From positions 496,001 through 560,000 of the forward strand of contig JANFFA010000003.1 of the NCBI GenBank assembly GCA_030848925.1: DNA of 64,000 nucleotides. Direction: 5' to 3'. Each line of letters starts with the position of its first letter. Position 1 is the first letter of the stretch. Positions 55,947 through 64,000 of the stretch are shown piece by piece. The translations under genes and the position numbers were made by a program. The stretch is from Rhodalgimonas zhirmunskyi. GTDB taxonomy: Bacteria > Pseudomonadota > Alphaproteobacteria > Rhodobacterales > Rhodobacteraceae. The notes under the pieces are model-generated. The model made no database searches, was not told the DNA's origin, and saw nothing but the letters and a program-made list of their open reading frames with translations.

Positions 55947-58271
55947 ATGCCTTCATTCTCGACAACACTGGAACAGTCCATTCATGCCGCGCTGGCACTT
56001 GCCAACTCGCGCCGCCATGAATTCGCAACTCTTGAGCACCTGCTTCTTGCACTGATTGATGAACCTGATGCCGCCCGCGTGATGCAGGCCTGCTCGGTTG
56101 ATCTTGAAGCATTGCGCCAGACGCTGGTCGAATTTATCGACGAAGATCTGTCAAATCTCATCACCGAGATTGACGGCTCGGAAGCCGTACCAACCGCCGC
56201 ATTCCAGCGCGTCATCCAACGCGCGGCAATTCACGTGCAATCCTCCGGGCGCACCGAAGTGACCGGCGCAAATGTTTTGGTCGCGATTTTCGCCGAGCGG
56301 GAATCCAACGCCGCCTACTTCCTGCAGGATCAGGATATGACCCGCTATGACGCGGTGAATTTCATCGCTCATGGCGTCGCCAAGGATCCCGCCTTTGGGG
56401 AAACTCGCCCTGTGCAGGGCGCAGACCTCGAAGAAGAAGCCCAGCACGCACACGAGACCGAGGAAGCCAAAGACGATTCGGCACTTGGGAAATATTGCGT
56501 CGATCTCAACGCAAAATCGCGCAAAGGCGATGTCGATCCCCTGATCGGTCGTGCTCACGAAGTAGAGCGTTGCATTCAGGTGCTTTGCCGTCGTCGCAAA
56601 AATAACCCGCTGCTCGTGGGCGATCCCGGCGTTGGCAAAACTGCTATCGCCGAAGGGCTGGCCTACAAAATCGTCAACGGCGAAGTGCCCGAAGTTCTCT
56701 CTGAGACCACGATCTATTCGCTCGACATGGGCGCGCTTCTGGCTGGCACCCGCTATCGCGGCGATTTCGAAGAACGGCTCAAGGCCGTTGTTACCGAGCT
56801 GGAAGAACATCCCGATGCGGTACTTTTCATCGACGAGATTCATACAGTGATCGGCGCTGGCGCAACTTCAGGGGGCGCAATGGATGCGTCGAACCTTCTG
56901 AAGCCCGCGTTACAAGGGGGCAAGCTGCGCTGCATGGGCTCAACCACCTACAAGGAATTCCGCCAGCACTTCGAAAAAGACCGGGCGCTCTCTCGTCGGT
57001 TCCAGAAAATCGATGTCAGCGAGCCTTCGGTGGATGACGCAGTCAAGATTCTCAAGGGCCTCAAGCCCTATTTCGAAGAGCATCACGGCGTGAAATACAC
57101 CGCCGACGCGATCAAGACGGCGGTGGAGCTTTCCTCGCGGTACATCAACGACCGCAAGCTGCCCGACAAGGCGATCGACGTGATCGACGAAGCTGGCGCA
57201 GCACAGCATCTCCTGACTCAATCGAAGCGGCGCAAATCCATTGGCGTCAAGGAGATCGAGGATATCGTCGCCAAGATCGCCCGCATCCCGGCCAAGAACG
57301 TCTCGAAAGACGACAGCGCTGTGCTCAAAGACCTTGAAACCAAGCTCAAGCGCGTTGTGTTCGGGCAGGACGCTGCCATCGAAACACTGTCCTCCGCGAT
57401 CAAGCTGTCACGCGCGGGTCTGCGCGAGCCGGAAAAACCGATCGGCAACTATCTCTTTGCTGGGCCGACCGGGGTCGGGAAGACCGAAGTCGCGCGCCAG
57501 CTTGCAGATCAGCTGGGTGTGGAGCTTCTCCGCTTCGACATGTCGGAGTATATGGAGAAACACGCGGTCTCGCGCCTGATCGGTGCGCCCCCGGGCTATG
57601 TTGGCTTTGATCAAGGTGGTCTTCTCACCGATGGCGTCGATCAGCATCCGCATTGCGTGCTGCTGCTGGACGAAATCGAAAAAGCGCACCCCGATGTATT
57701 CAACATCCTGCTTCAGGTCATGGATCACGGGCGGTTGACTGATCATAATGGGCGCACGGTGGACTTCCGCAACGTGATCCTCATCATGACGTCGAATGCT
57801 GGCGCTGCCGAGCAGGCAAAAGCCGCCATTGGTTTCGGTCGCGATCGCCGCGAGGGTGAAGACACTGCTGCCATCGAGCGCACCTTCACGCCTGAGTTCC
57901 GCAACCGTCTTGATGCTGTCGTTTCATTCGCGCCGCTACCGAAAGAGGTTATCCTTCAAATCGTCGAGAAGTTCGTGATGCAGCTCGAGGCACAGCTCAT
58001 GGACCGTGGCGTTTCGATCGAACTGACGAACCCCGCCGCCGAATGGCTGGCCGACAAGGGCTATGACGACAAGATGGGCGCCCGCCCACTTGGGCGCGTC
58101 ATTCAAGAGTATATCAAAAAGCCGCTCGCTGAAGAACTTCTCTTTGGCAAGCTCGCCAAGGGCGGGCTGGTAAAAGTTGGCGTCAAGAAGGGCGAGATCG
58201 ACCTTTCGATCGAGGGGCCGAAAAAGCCTCAGATCAAGGGCGACAAGCCACCGCTACTGACTGCGGATTGA
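55947..58271 (+). CDS. clpA: ATP-dependent Clp protease ATP-binding subunit ClpA
   Basis: A ~774-residue double AAA+ unfoldase feeding ClpP. It has an N-terminal Clp_N repeat domain (FSTTLEQSIHAALALANSRRHEFATLEHLLLALIDEPD), first Walker A GDPGVGKT with VLFIDEIHTVIGAG, second Walker A GPTGVGKT with LLLDEIEKAHPDV, and an IGF ClpP-docking loop (AAIGFGRD). There is no ClpB-type coiled-coil middle domain. MPSFSTTLEQ (ATG 55947) is preferred; ATG 55938, three codons earlier, is only two bases from the GGAG. ClpS, its usual adaptor and upstream neighbour, is missing. Confidence 0.96.
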   Translation: MPSFSTTLEQSIHAALALANSRRHEFATLEHLLLALIDEPDAARVMQACSVDLEALRQTLVEFIDEDLSNLITEIDGSEAVPTAAFQRVIQRAAIHVQSSGRTEVTGANVLVAIFAERESNAAYFLQDQDMTRYDAVNFIAHGVAKDPAFGETRPVQGADLEEEAQHAHETEEAKDDSALGKYCVDLNAKSRKGDVDPLIGRAHEVERCIQVLCRRRKNNPLLVGDPGVGKTAIAEGLAYKIVNGEVPEVLSETTIYSLDMGALLAGTRYRGDFEERLKAVVTELEEHPDAVLFIDEIHTVIGAGATSGGAMDASNLLKPALQGGKLRCMGSTTYKEFRQHFEKDRALSRRFQKIDVSEPSVDDAVKILKGLKPYFEEHHGVKYTADAIKTAVELSSRYINDRKLPDKAIDVIDEAGAAQHLLTQSKRRKSIGVKEIEDIVAKIARIPAKNVSKDDSAVLKDLETKLKRVVFGQDAAIETLSSAIKLSRAGLREPEKPIGNYLFAGPTGVGKTEVARQLADQLGVELLRFDMSEYMEKHAVSRLIGAPPGYVGFDQGGLLTDGVDQHPHCVLLLDEIEKAHPDVFNILLQVMDHGRLTDHNGRTVDFRNVILIMTSNAGAAEQAKAAIGFGRDRREGEDTAAIERTFTPEFRNRLDAVVSFAPLPKEVILQIVEKFVMQLEAQLMDRGVSIELTNPAAEWLADKGYDDKMGARPLGRVIQEYIKKPLAEELLFGKLAKGGLVKVGVKKGEIDLSIEGPKKPQIKGDKPPLLTAD

Positions 58272-58273
58272 TC

Positions 58274-59257
58274 GTGTGGACGACGTGGCAGATAAGAACG
58301 GGGGCCCTTGCGGCCCTCGTTCAGCTTCTGGCCAGCGGGGCCGCAGCCGATGCCCCAAAACTCGCGCAGCCCATAGACTGCATACTGGGGCAGACCTGTT
58401 ATATTCAGAATTATGTCGATGACGATCCCAGTCCAGGGTGGTCGGACTACCGCTGCCAAGGCTTGAGCTACGATGGTCATAAAGGGACAGATTTCGCCCT
58501 ACCCACCCGCGCTGAAATGGAGAGCGGCGTCGCTGCTTTGGCCGCTGCGCCCGGACGCGTCGTCGGGTTGCGCGATGGCCAGCCTGATGGCGCCTACCTA
58601 AAGGATCCAGATAGCACCAAAGGGCGCGAATGCGGCAACGGCGTTGTCATTGACCATGGCGACGGTTGGCAGACCCAGTACTGTCATCTGCGACGCGGTA
58701 CGCTCTCGGTCAAGGTTGGTCAGCAGGTCACGACCGGCACACCGCTTGGTCAGGTCGGCCTTTCAGGCAACACCGAATTTCCGCATGTTCACCTGTCTGT
58801 GCGCCACGACGGTAAAACCATTGATCCGTTTGACCCTGATGGCACTGCAGTCTGCGCGCTTGCCTCGGATGTGACCCTGTGGACAGATCCCCCATTGTAT
58901 CAGCCCGGCGGGCTGATCGAGGTCGGCTTCATAGACGAAGTTCCCAGTTATGAGCTGATTAAATCCGGCCGCGCAGGGCGCGAGAGCCTCAACCCTGATG
59001 CACCCGCTCTCATCCTCTGGGCTTACGGTTTTGGAGCCCGTTCGAATGATCGCGTCACCCTCACGATCACCGGGCCCAATGGGTTTTTCCAAACAACGGC
59101 AAGTACGATCAAGAACAACAAGGCGCTATTCTCCCGTCATATGGGAAAGCGCCATCGCGCGGATTGGCCCAAAGGCACTTATACAGGCACCGTCATTCTG
59201 TCGCGTGGGGATGTGGTGATCAGTCAGTCTGCGGCGCGCATGGTCGTGGGTGAGTAG
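58274..59257 (+). CDS. M23-family metallopeptidase (LytM domain)
   Basis: A ~327-residue secreted or periplasmic peptidase likely to cut cell-wall peptide cross-links. A signal-like start (TGALAALVQLLASGAAAD) is followed by the LytM zinc site: HKGTDF (H-x3-D), HGDGWQTQYCHL and FPHVHLSVRHDG (HxH). A C-terminal beta domain (~210-327) follows. The start is unclear: GTG 58274, or a TTG at 58268 overlapping the clpA stop; there is no ATG. It is probably co-transcribed with clpA. Confidence 0.87.
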   Translation: MWTTWQIRTGALAALVQLLASGAAADAPKLAQPIDCILGQTCYIQNYVDDDPSPGWSDYRCQGLSYDGHKGTDFALPTRAEMESGVAALAAAPGRVVGLRDGQPDGAYLKDPDSTKGRECGNGVVIDHGDGWQTQYCHLRRGTLSVKVGQQVTTGTPLGQVGLSGNTEFPHVHLSVRHDGKTIDPFDPDGTAVCALASDVTLWTDPPLYQPGGLIEVGFIDEVPSYELIKSGRAGRESLNPDAPALILWAYGFGARSNDRVTLTITGPNGFFQTTASTIKNNKALFSRHMGKRHRADWPKGTYTGTVILSRGDVVISQSAARMVVGE

Positions 59258-59291
59258 CTTAGCCTGTCTTTTTAGGTGCAGTTCCGAGGCC

Positions 59292-60065
59292 TCAGCGGTT
59301 CACTGTGAAAAACAACCTGCGAAAAGGGAAAAGAACGTGGCCACCTTCGACGCGAGGGTAGGCTTTCTCCATCACCGCCTCGTATTCCGCTATCAGCGCT
59401 GTGCGCTCGCCCGCGTCCAGCGCATCAAGGATGGGACGCGCAACGGTTGCTTCTGTAAACTTTCGGACAGGGTGATCGTTATCGGAAGGCTCCAGAATCT
59501 GATAGTATTCCGTCTCCCACAGGCTGAGCTTGCCCAATGGCTCGAGCAGGTGGAAATAGGCAGCCGCCTCAAGAACTGCGGGCCCAGCCTTTGGATCCAC
59601 GCGACCGGGAAACATCTCTTCCACTAACGAGCGCCAAACACGGTGTGAGGGCGCGTTGTTCTGGCATGGCATCTGGACCGCCAAAACCCCGCCAACTGCA
59701 AGCATTTCTACAAGCTTCGGTAACAATTTCCTATGATCCGGCACCCACTGGAGTGCCGCATTCGAGAATATCATTCCCACCGGAGCAGGCGGTTCCCAAG
59801 TTGAGATATCGGCTTCGAACAGCGCATCGAATACTTCAGCTTCACGTGCCTTTTTCAGCATCGAGGCACTTGAATCCACCCCCATCACCCGATCCGGCGA
59901 AAAGGCGTCACGCAAGAATTGCCCGACATTACCCGCACCACAGCCCAAATCGACGATATCGCCACCATTCCACGCTGTGATGCCCCGTATCAAGTCAATC
60001 GCGGGGCGCAGACGTAAATCCCTGAACCGGCCATAGGCGGTTGGGTTCCATTCGCTCTTTGACAC
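59292..60065 (-). CDS. Trans-aconitate 2-methyltransferase-like methyltransferase
   Basis: A 257-residue class I methyltransferase. VDLGCGAGNVGQFL is the SAM loop, VMGVDSSASMLKKAR the acidic strand and IFSNAALQWVPDHRKLLPKL the family-specific helix seen in Tam enzymes. The start SEWNPTAYGRFRDLRLRPAIDL is also Tam-like. GTG 60065 is chosen because GGGGAAAAGCC lies just upstream and no ATG fits; the frame extends to 60209 without support. Confidence 0.88.
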   Translation of the reverse strand: MSKSEWNPTAYGRFRDLRLRPAIDLIRGITAWNGGDIVDLGCGAGNVGQFLRDAFSPDRVMGVDSSASMLKKAREAEVFDALFEADISTWEPPAPVGMIFSNAALQWVPDHRKLLPKLVEMLAVGGVLAVQMPCQNNAPSHRVWRSLVEEMFPGRVDPKAGPAVLEAAAYFHLLEPLGKLSLWETEYYQILEPSDNDHPVRKFTEATVARPILDALDAGERTALIAEYEAVMEKAYPRVEGGHVLFPFRRLFFTVNR

Positions 60066-60227
60066 GGCTTTTCCCCATTTGGTGAATTCGATAAATTTAG
60101 AGCCTTGCCGTGCAAAGGCAACTGTTTCGTTTGCCCCGCGCGAGTGCCGGCCGCGTAAACGCAACCGCGGACCAGACGTTTGATCGCAGGCAAACTGTTT
60201 TGCCAGCAAGACCTCTCAAGATCAAAA

Positions 60228-60262
60228 AGAAAAAGCGCATCCGCCTTTCGGGGATGCGCCTT
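60228..60262 (-). terminator. Terminator of ftsH
   Basis: GCGCATCC and GGATGCGC form a stem around GCCTTTCGG; read on the minus strand it ends in GCGCTTTTTCTTTTT, a clear T-run, 25-30 bases after the ftsH stop. Confidence 0.88.
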
Positions 60263-60288
60263 CACTTATTCAGTAGAGCGAACTTTGA

Positions 60289-62211
60289 TTATGCAGTGGG
60301 TTCCGGTTCCATCCCACCCTCGCCCTTCGGCTTGGATTTAGGCTTTGTCTTCGGGATCGCCGTGACCGAGGGCGCGCTACCGGTGTCAGGTTTGTCGTCC
60401 TCGTCATCGCCTTTATGCGGCGGCTCTCCACGAATGACGCGCTCGATCTCTTCGCCGGTCAGCGTTTCGTATTCCAGCAGGCCCTGAGCAAGTCGCTCCC
60501 AATCGTCTTTGCGCTCTTCAAGAATACGACGTGCATTCTGATAGCCCTCGTCGATGATCCGCTTGACCTCTTCTTCGATCAACTCCTTGGTATGCGCCGA
60601 TATCGAGAAACCGCCGGCGCCGCCACCACGGAAGGCCTCTGCCGCTTCCTGATAGTCGATGTTGCCCACCTTGTCAGACATGCCCCAGCGCATCACCATG
60701 GCCCTTGCAAGGCTTGAGGCCTGCATGATGTCACCCGCCGGACCGTTGGAGACGGAGTCCTCGCCCCACTTGGCAATTTCGGCCGCTTTGCCCGCCATCG
60801 TCATGGTGATCTTCTGCTCAAGCTCATCCTTGAAATAGTTAAGCTGGTCCATCTCGGGCAAGCTCATCACCATGCCCAGCGCTTGGCCGCGTGGGATAAT
60901 GGTGGCCTTGTAGACCGGGTCACATTTCGGCAAGGACAGGCCAACAATGGCATGACCGGCTTCGTGATAGGCCGTCATCTCTTTCTGCGCAGGGGTCATG
61001 ACCATCGACCGGCGCTCTGCGCCCATCATGATCTTGTCCTTGGCCATCTCAAAATCTTCCATCGCCACGAAGCGACGCCCCACGCGTGCGGCCATCAGCG
61101 CCGCCTCATTCACTAGGTTAGCGAGATCGGCCCCCGAGAAGCCAGGCGTACCCCGCGCGATGATCCGCAGGTCCACGTCAGGACCAAGAGGCGTTTTGCG
61201 TGCGTGCACGTTAAGGATTTTTTCGCGGCCCTTGATGTCGGGATTCGGAACCGTGACCTGACGGTCAAACCGGCCCGGACGCAGCAACGCGGGGTCAAGC
61301 ACGTCCTTACGGTTGGTCGCCGCGATGATGATGACGCCTTCGTTGGCTTCAAACCCGTCCATTTCGACCAACAACTGGTTGAGCGTTTGCTCGCGCTCGT
61401 CGTTGCCGCCGCCATAGCCTGCACCACGATGACGGCCAACAGCGTCGATTTCGTCGATGAAAACGATGCAGGGCGCGTTCTTCTTCGCTTGCTCGAACAT
61501 ATCGCGCACGCGCGATGCACCAACACCAACGAACATTTCAACGAAGTCCGAGCCCGAAATAGTGAAGAAGGGCACACCGGCCTCGCCCGCGATCGCGCGC
61601 GCCAGAAGGGTCTTACCAGTGCCCGGAGGTCCCACCAGAAGCGCACCTTTGGGGATTTTACCGCCCAGACGACTGAATTTTTGCGGGTTGCGCAGGAATT
61701 CAACGATCTCTTCGAGCTCTTCCTTGGCTTCATCGATACCCGCGACATCGTCGAACGTTACGCGGCCTTGCTTTTCGGTCAGCATCTTGGCCTTGGATTT
61801 ACCAAAGCCCATCGCGCCACCACCACGGCCGCCCTGCATCCGGTTCATGAAATAGATCCACACACCGATCAGCAGCAGGAACGGAAGCAGGCTCAGCAGG
61901 AAGGTTTGGAACCCTGATTGCTGTTGCCGGTCAGCCTTGACCGGAATGTCTTTCTCGATGAGCAGATCGGTAACCTGCGCATCCTCGGGCTTGATGGCCA
62001 CGTAGTCTTTGCCATCGGTGCCGCGATAGCGCACTTGCTCGCCATCCAGTTCGACCGAGGCGACCTTGTCATTGTTCACTGCTGTCACGAACTGAGAGTA
62101 GCTGACTTCACGGCTCTGCAGCGTGCTACCGCTGCCTGAAAACAGGTTGAAGAGCGCCAGAATCAACAGAAACAGCACGACCCAGAAGGCGATATTTCTC
62201 GCGTTGCCCAA
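60289..62211 (-). CDS. ftsH: ATP-dependent zinc metalloprotease FtsH
   Basis: A ~640-residue inner-membrane AAA+ protease for membrane-protein quality control. It has an N-terminal helix ([18 protein letters not shown]), a periplasmic loop, a second helix (~101-121), Walker A GPPGTGKT (194-201), Walker B IVFIDEID and the zinc motif HEAGH (416-420). The start is taken as TTG 62211 (GNARNIAFW follows), since GGGAGG lies six bases upstream. The only ATG in frame (62253) has no such site and adds an odd histidine/phenylalanine-rich stretch. It follows tilS, the conserved order in this group. Confidence 0.97.
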   Translation of the reverse strand: MGNARNIAFWVVLFLLILALFNLFSGSGSTLQSREVSYSQFVTAVNNDKVASVELDGEQVRYRGTDGKDYVAIKPEDAQVTDLLIEKDIPVKADRQQQSGFQTFLLSLLPFLLLIGVWIYFMNRMQGGRGGGAMGFGKSKAKMLTEKQGRVTFDDVAGIDEAKEELEEIVEFLRNPQKFSRLGGKIPKGALLVGPPGTGKTLLARAIAGEAGVPFFTISGSDFVEMFVGVGASRVRDMFEQAKKNAPCIVFIDEIDAVGRHRGAGYGGGNDEREQTLNQLLVEMDGFEANEGVIIIAATNRKDVLDPALLRPGRFDRQVTVPNPDIKGREKILNVHARKTPLGPDVDLRIIARGTPGFSGADLANLVNEAALMAARVGRRFVAMEDFEMAKDKIMMGAERRSMVMTPAQKEMTAYHEAGHAIVGLSLPKCDPVYKATIIPRGQALGMVMSLPEMDQLNYFKDELEQKITMTMAGKAAEIAKWGEDSVSNGPAGDIMQASSLARAMVMRWGMSDKVGNIDYQEAAEAFRGGGAGGFSISAHTKELIEEEVKRIIDEGYQNARRILEERKDDWERLAQGLLEYETLTGEEIERVIRGEPPHKGDDEDDKPDTGSAPSVTAIPKTKPKSKPKGEGGMEPEPTA

Positions 62212-62292
62212 GGCAGACCTCCCATGGAAGAAGAATGGATGTGCGGGTAGCACATAAAGCTTCGAACTAAAATAGAGATTGATCGCCCGGGT

Positions 62293-63528
62293 TCAATGGC
62301 GCGCGAGCCAGTTGTCGAAACTTGTCGTCATGAGCGACGCTTTGTAGCGGTTTTCTGCGTCGTCATGGGGGGTCGCGACCAATTCGGCACCATTCCAGAC
62401 CCCCGGCAGTGAGAGCCACACCCGCCGCGGCAGGCCAATTGCGCGCCATTCGGGCCATTGTTTCAGACCCTCTTCGCCCAACGCGCGAATCTCTAGCCCT
62501 TCAAGCGGCCCTTCGATCTTCCAGCGCGCATCAAACGGGGTGCCGCGCAGGCCCTCGACCGCCCGTGGTTCGCGCGCAAGCCAGATCCGGTCCTTCGCCA
62601 CCCAACCAATTACCCCGCCAAGCGTATGGGCCCGCTTGCCCGACAACGCAAATTCAAGGTGCGAAACAGCCAGCGCGCGCGGCACGTAATCCGCCCCACT
62701 CAGCCAGCCGATCGCGGCCTGAAGGAACCGCCGCCGCGTTTCTGGCCATTGCAGACGGAAATCGCGCAACGCAATCGAAAGCGCGCCATGCTGCTCTGTC
62801 ACCTTGCCAGCCAGCGCATCGCGCACCGCCTGCCGCACCAGCGCGTTCTCCATGGCAAGGTTATGCGCCACGGTGGCCAGCCCCTCGGCGTCGATCCCCA
62901 AGGGCCGAAGGGCAGCAAGGGCCTTGCGCGCCCTGACCCTGTCATAGGTCTCATCTGCATTGCTGGGGTCATCGACCCATCCGACATCCTCCCGTGCGAG
63001 AAAGGCCTGCAGGTCTGCCCGATGGACGCCCAGCACGGGGCGCGCGAAGCGCATGCCGAACCTGTCGAACTGCTCGGGCATGGATTTCAGTCCGTCACTG
63101 CCCGACTTACGCGCCAGACGCATGAGGAAGGTTTCGGCCTGATCATCGCGCGTGTGGCCAAGGCAAACGGCATCAACGCCCTTTGCCAACGCCCAATCCG
63201 CGATCAGGCGATACCGCGCCTCGCGGGCGGCGGCCTGAAGGTTTCCGCGCTTGTCCCATTGCCAAGACAAGGTTTCATGAGAGATGCCTCGTTCGGCGCA
63301 TACGCGTCCGACCATGACCGCTTCTTCCGCCGCCTCGGGGCGCAACCCGTGATCAAGTGTCACGGCGCACAACTCTGCGCCGCGCTCTTGCGCCCAATGC
63401 TGCATGAGAAGCAAAAGCGCCATACTGTCGCTGCCACCCGAAACCGCCACGGCGATTTTCTCGGCCTTCGTGTTCACGAAGGGCCAGCTGACGATGTTGT
63501 ATAGAAAGGCGTCGGGTGTTTCGCTCAC
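62293..63528 (-). CDS. tilS: tRNA(Ile)-lysidine synthetase
   Basis: About 411 residues. It attaches lysine to C34 of tRNA-Ile(CAU), changing its codon and amino-acid identity. The PP-loop is VSGGSDSMALL, followed by VTLDHGLRPEA, LGHTRDDQAETFLMRLARKSG and RPVLGVHR. The C-terminal half is shorter and less conserved. GTG 63528 avoids overlap with ybgF; an ATG at 63591 would overlap it by 56 bases. Confidence 0.94.
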   Translation of the reverse strand: MSETPDAFLYNIVSWPFVNTKAEKIAVAVSGGSDSMALLLLMQHWAQERGAELCAVTLDHGLRPEAAEEAVMVGRVCAERGISHETLSWQWDKRGNLQAAAREARYRLIADWALAKGVDAVCLGHTRDDQAETFLMRLARKSGSDGLKSMPEQFDRFGMRFARPVLGVHRADLQAFLAREDVGWVDDPSNADETYDRVRARKALAALRPLGIDAEGLATVAHNLAMENALVRQAVRDALAGKVTEQHGALSIALRDFRLQWPETRRRFLQAAIGWLSGADYVPRALAVSHLEFALSGKRAHTLGGVIGWVAKDRIWLAREPRAVEGLRGTPFDARWKIEGPLEGLEIRALGEEGLKQWPEWRAIGLPRRVWLSLPGVWNGAELVATPHDDAENRYKASLMTTSFDNWLARH

Positions 63529-63535
63529 GCGCCGC

Positions 63536-64000
63536 TCACTGGCATCCCAGCCTTGTGCGCTCTTCGCTGGCTTTGGCCGCGGGATCACCACCGGGAAAGC
63601 GCACCCCCACCTCGGCCAAGGTCACGCAGGCCTCTTTCGTCTGGCCCAGTTTTCCGAGAGCGCGACCAAGGAAATAGAGCGCCTCAGGCGCCTGTGGGCC
63701 GGTCGGATCAAGCTGGAACGTCTCTAGGAAAGCACGCGCGGATCCGGTCGTGTCACCCGTCGCATCGAGGGCCTTGCCACGGCCGAGGTTGGCCGCAGGT
63801 GCCAGCGGGCTGCCGGGATAGGTCTGATTGAACGCGGCGAACTTTTCGGCCGCACTGGCCGCTTCACCCTGGTCGAGCGCCGCTTGCGCCGCTTCGAAAT
63901 CAGCCTTCTCGCCCAATGCCAGTTCGGGGCCACTTTGGACCTGTCCGCTCTCGGGTGTCACCTGAAGCGCGGCTGCCGTACCATCGCCTGCGCCGATCTC
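63536..64000 (-). CDS. ybgF: Tol-Pal system protein YbgF/CpoB, partial
   Basis: The C-terminal ~154 residues of a periplasmic protein whose start lies beyond the window. TPR-type repeats are visible: ADFEAAQAALDQGEAASAAEKFAAFNQTYPGSPLAPAANLGRGKAL, then ARAFLETFQLDPTGPQAPEALYFLGRALGKLG and the ACVTLAEVGVRFPG unit, ending ASEERTRLGC. This is the YbgF/CpoB C-terminus, which links the Tol complex with septal peptidoglycan synthesis. The frame stays open to base 64000. tilS follows 7 bases on. Confidence 0.92.
   Translation of the reverse strand, partial: EIGAGDGTAAALQVTPESGQVQSGPELALGEKADFEAAQAALDQGEAASAAEKFAAFNQTYPGSPLAPAANLGRGKALDATGDTTGSARAFLETFQLDPTGPQAPEALYFLGRALGKLGQTKEACVTLAEVGVRFPGGDPAAKASEERTRLGCQ

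Noticed and set aside
55586..55981. Short frames in the gloB-clpA gap as a gene or transposase relic
   Set aside because: No recognisable motif, no start with a ribosome-binding site, and frames overlap on both strands.

Overview
The window reads as chromosomal DNA of an alphaproteobacterium, most likely a Rhodobacterales (Roseobacter-group) marine-type heterotroph. The grounds are high GC with strong C/G third-position bias, the gene orders ybgF-tilS-ftsH and atpH-A-G-D-C, a MaoC-ribF-YcgN block, a CIRCE-controlled groESL operon, and an H-NOX gene beside an HNOBA-GGDEF cyclase. I see no tRNA, rRNA, CRISPR array, transposase, prophage or plasmid gene. This is a species-level guess from family resemblance; no search was run.

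Layout. 1-2.3 kb: tail of an RND efflux pump, then a minus-strand H-NOX/diguanylate cyclase pair preceded by a five-copy 16-bp tandem repeat. 2.5-5.7 kb: a short ModE-like regulator and modABC for molybdate uptake. 5.7-12.2 kb: single metabolic genes (DUF3237, aminotransferase, RpiB, SDR, FAH hydrolase, RraA-like aldolase, MFS carrier). 12.3-14.0 kb: metG. 14.3-19.9 kb: a homoprotocatechuate meta-cleavage operon (hpaF, hpaE, hpaD, a second unrelated dioxygenase, hpaG, hpaH). 19.9-25.5 kb: cytochrome c, an orphan phnM with a lipase-like partner, Nudix, EamA, VOC and GNAT genes. 25.6-27.7 kb: groESL with CIRCE upstream and palindromes downstream. 27.8-32.5 kb: a TetR gene divergent from a tightly overlapped FMO-BASS-epimerase-SDR operon, with a clear operator between. 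32.5-38.4 kb: crotonase, TraB, hydrolase, FNT channel, DUF2161 nuclease-like and an unknown membrane-anchored protein. 38.8-47.7 kb: housekeeping and metabolic genes (ppaC, SGNH, HAD, MaoC, ribF, YcgN, ltaE, prs and others). 47.8-52.7 kb: F1 ATP synthase operon. 53-64 kb: an unknown gene, two methyltransferases, gloB, clpA, an M23 peptidase, ftsH, tilS and part of ybgF.

Best leads. (1) The H-NOX protein has Pro where the heme-ligating His belongs and lacks the YxSxR motif, yet sits beside an apparently intact GGDEF cyclase. (2) Two non-homologous homoprotocatechuate 2,3-dioxygenases, both with complete active sites, lie in one operon that lacks an HpaI aldolase. (3) The TetR/FMO/BASS/epimerase/SDR operon looks like an unassigned uptake-and-oxidation pathway. 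(4) A dispersed ~24-bp repeat and a TTGCAG-phased module recur together in front of hpaF and ppaC. (5) The dispersed repeat disappears after about 39 kb, where third-position GC also seems to relax.
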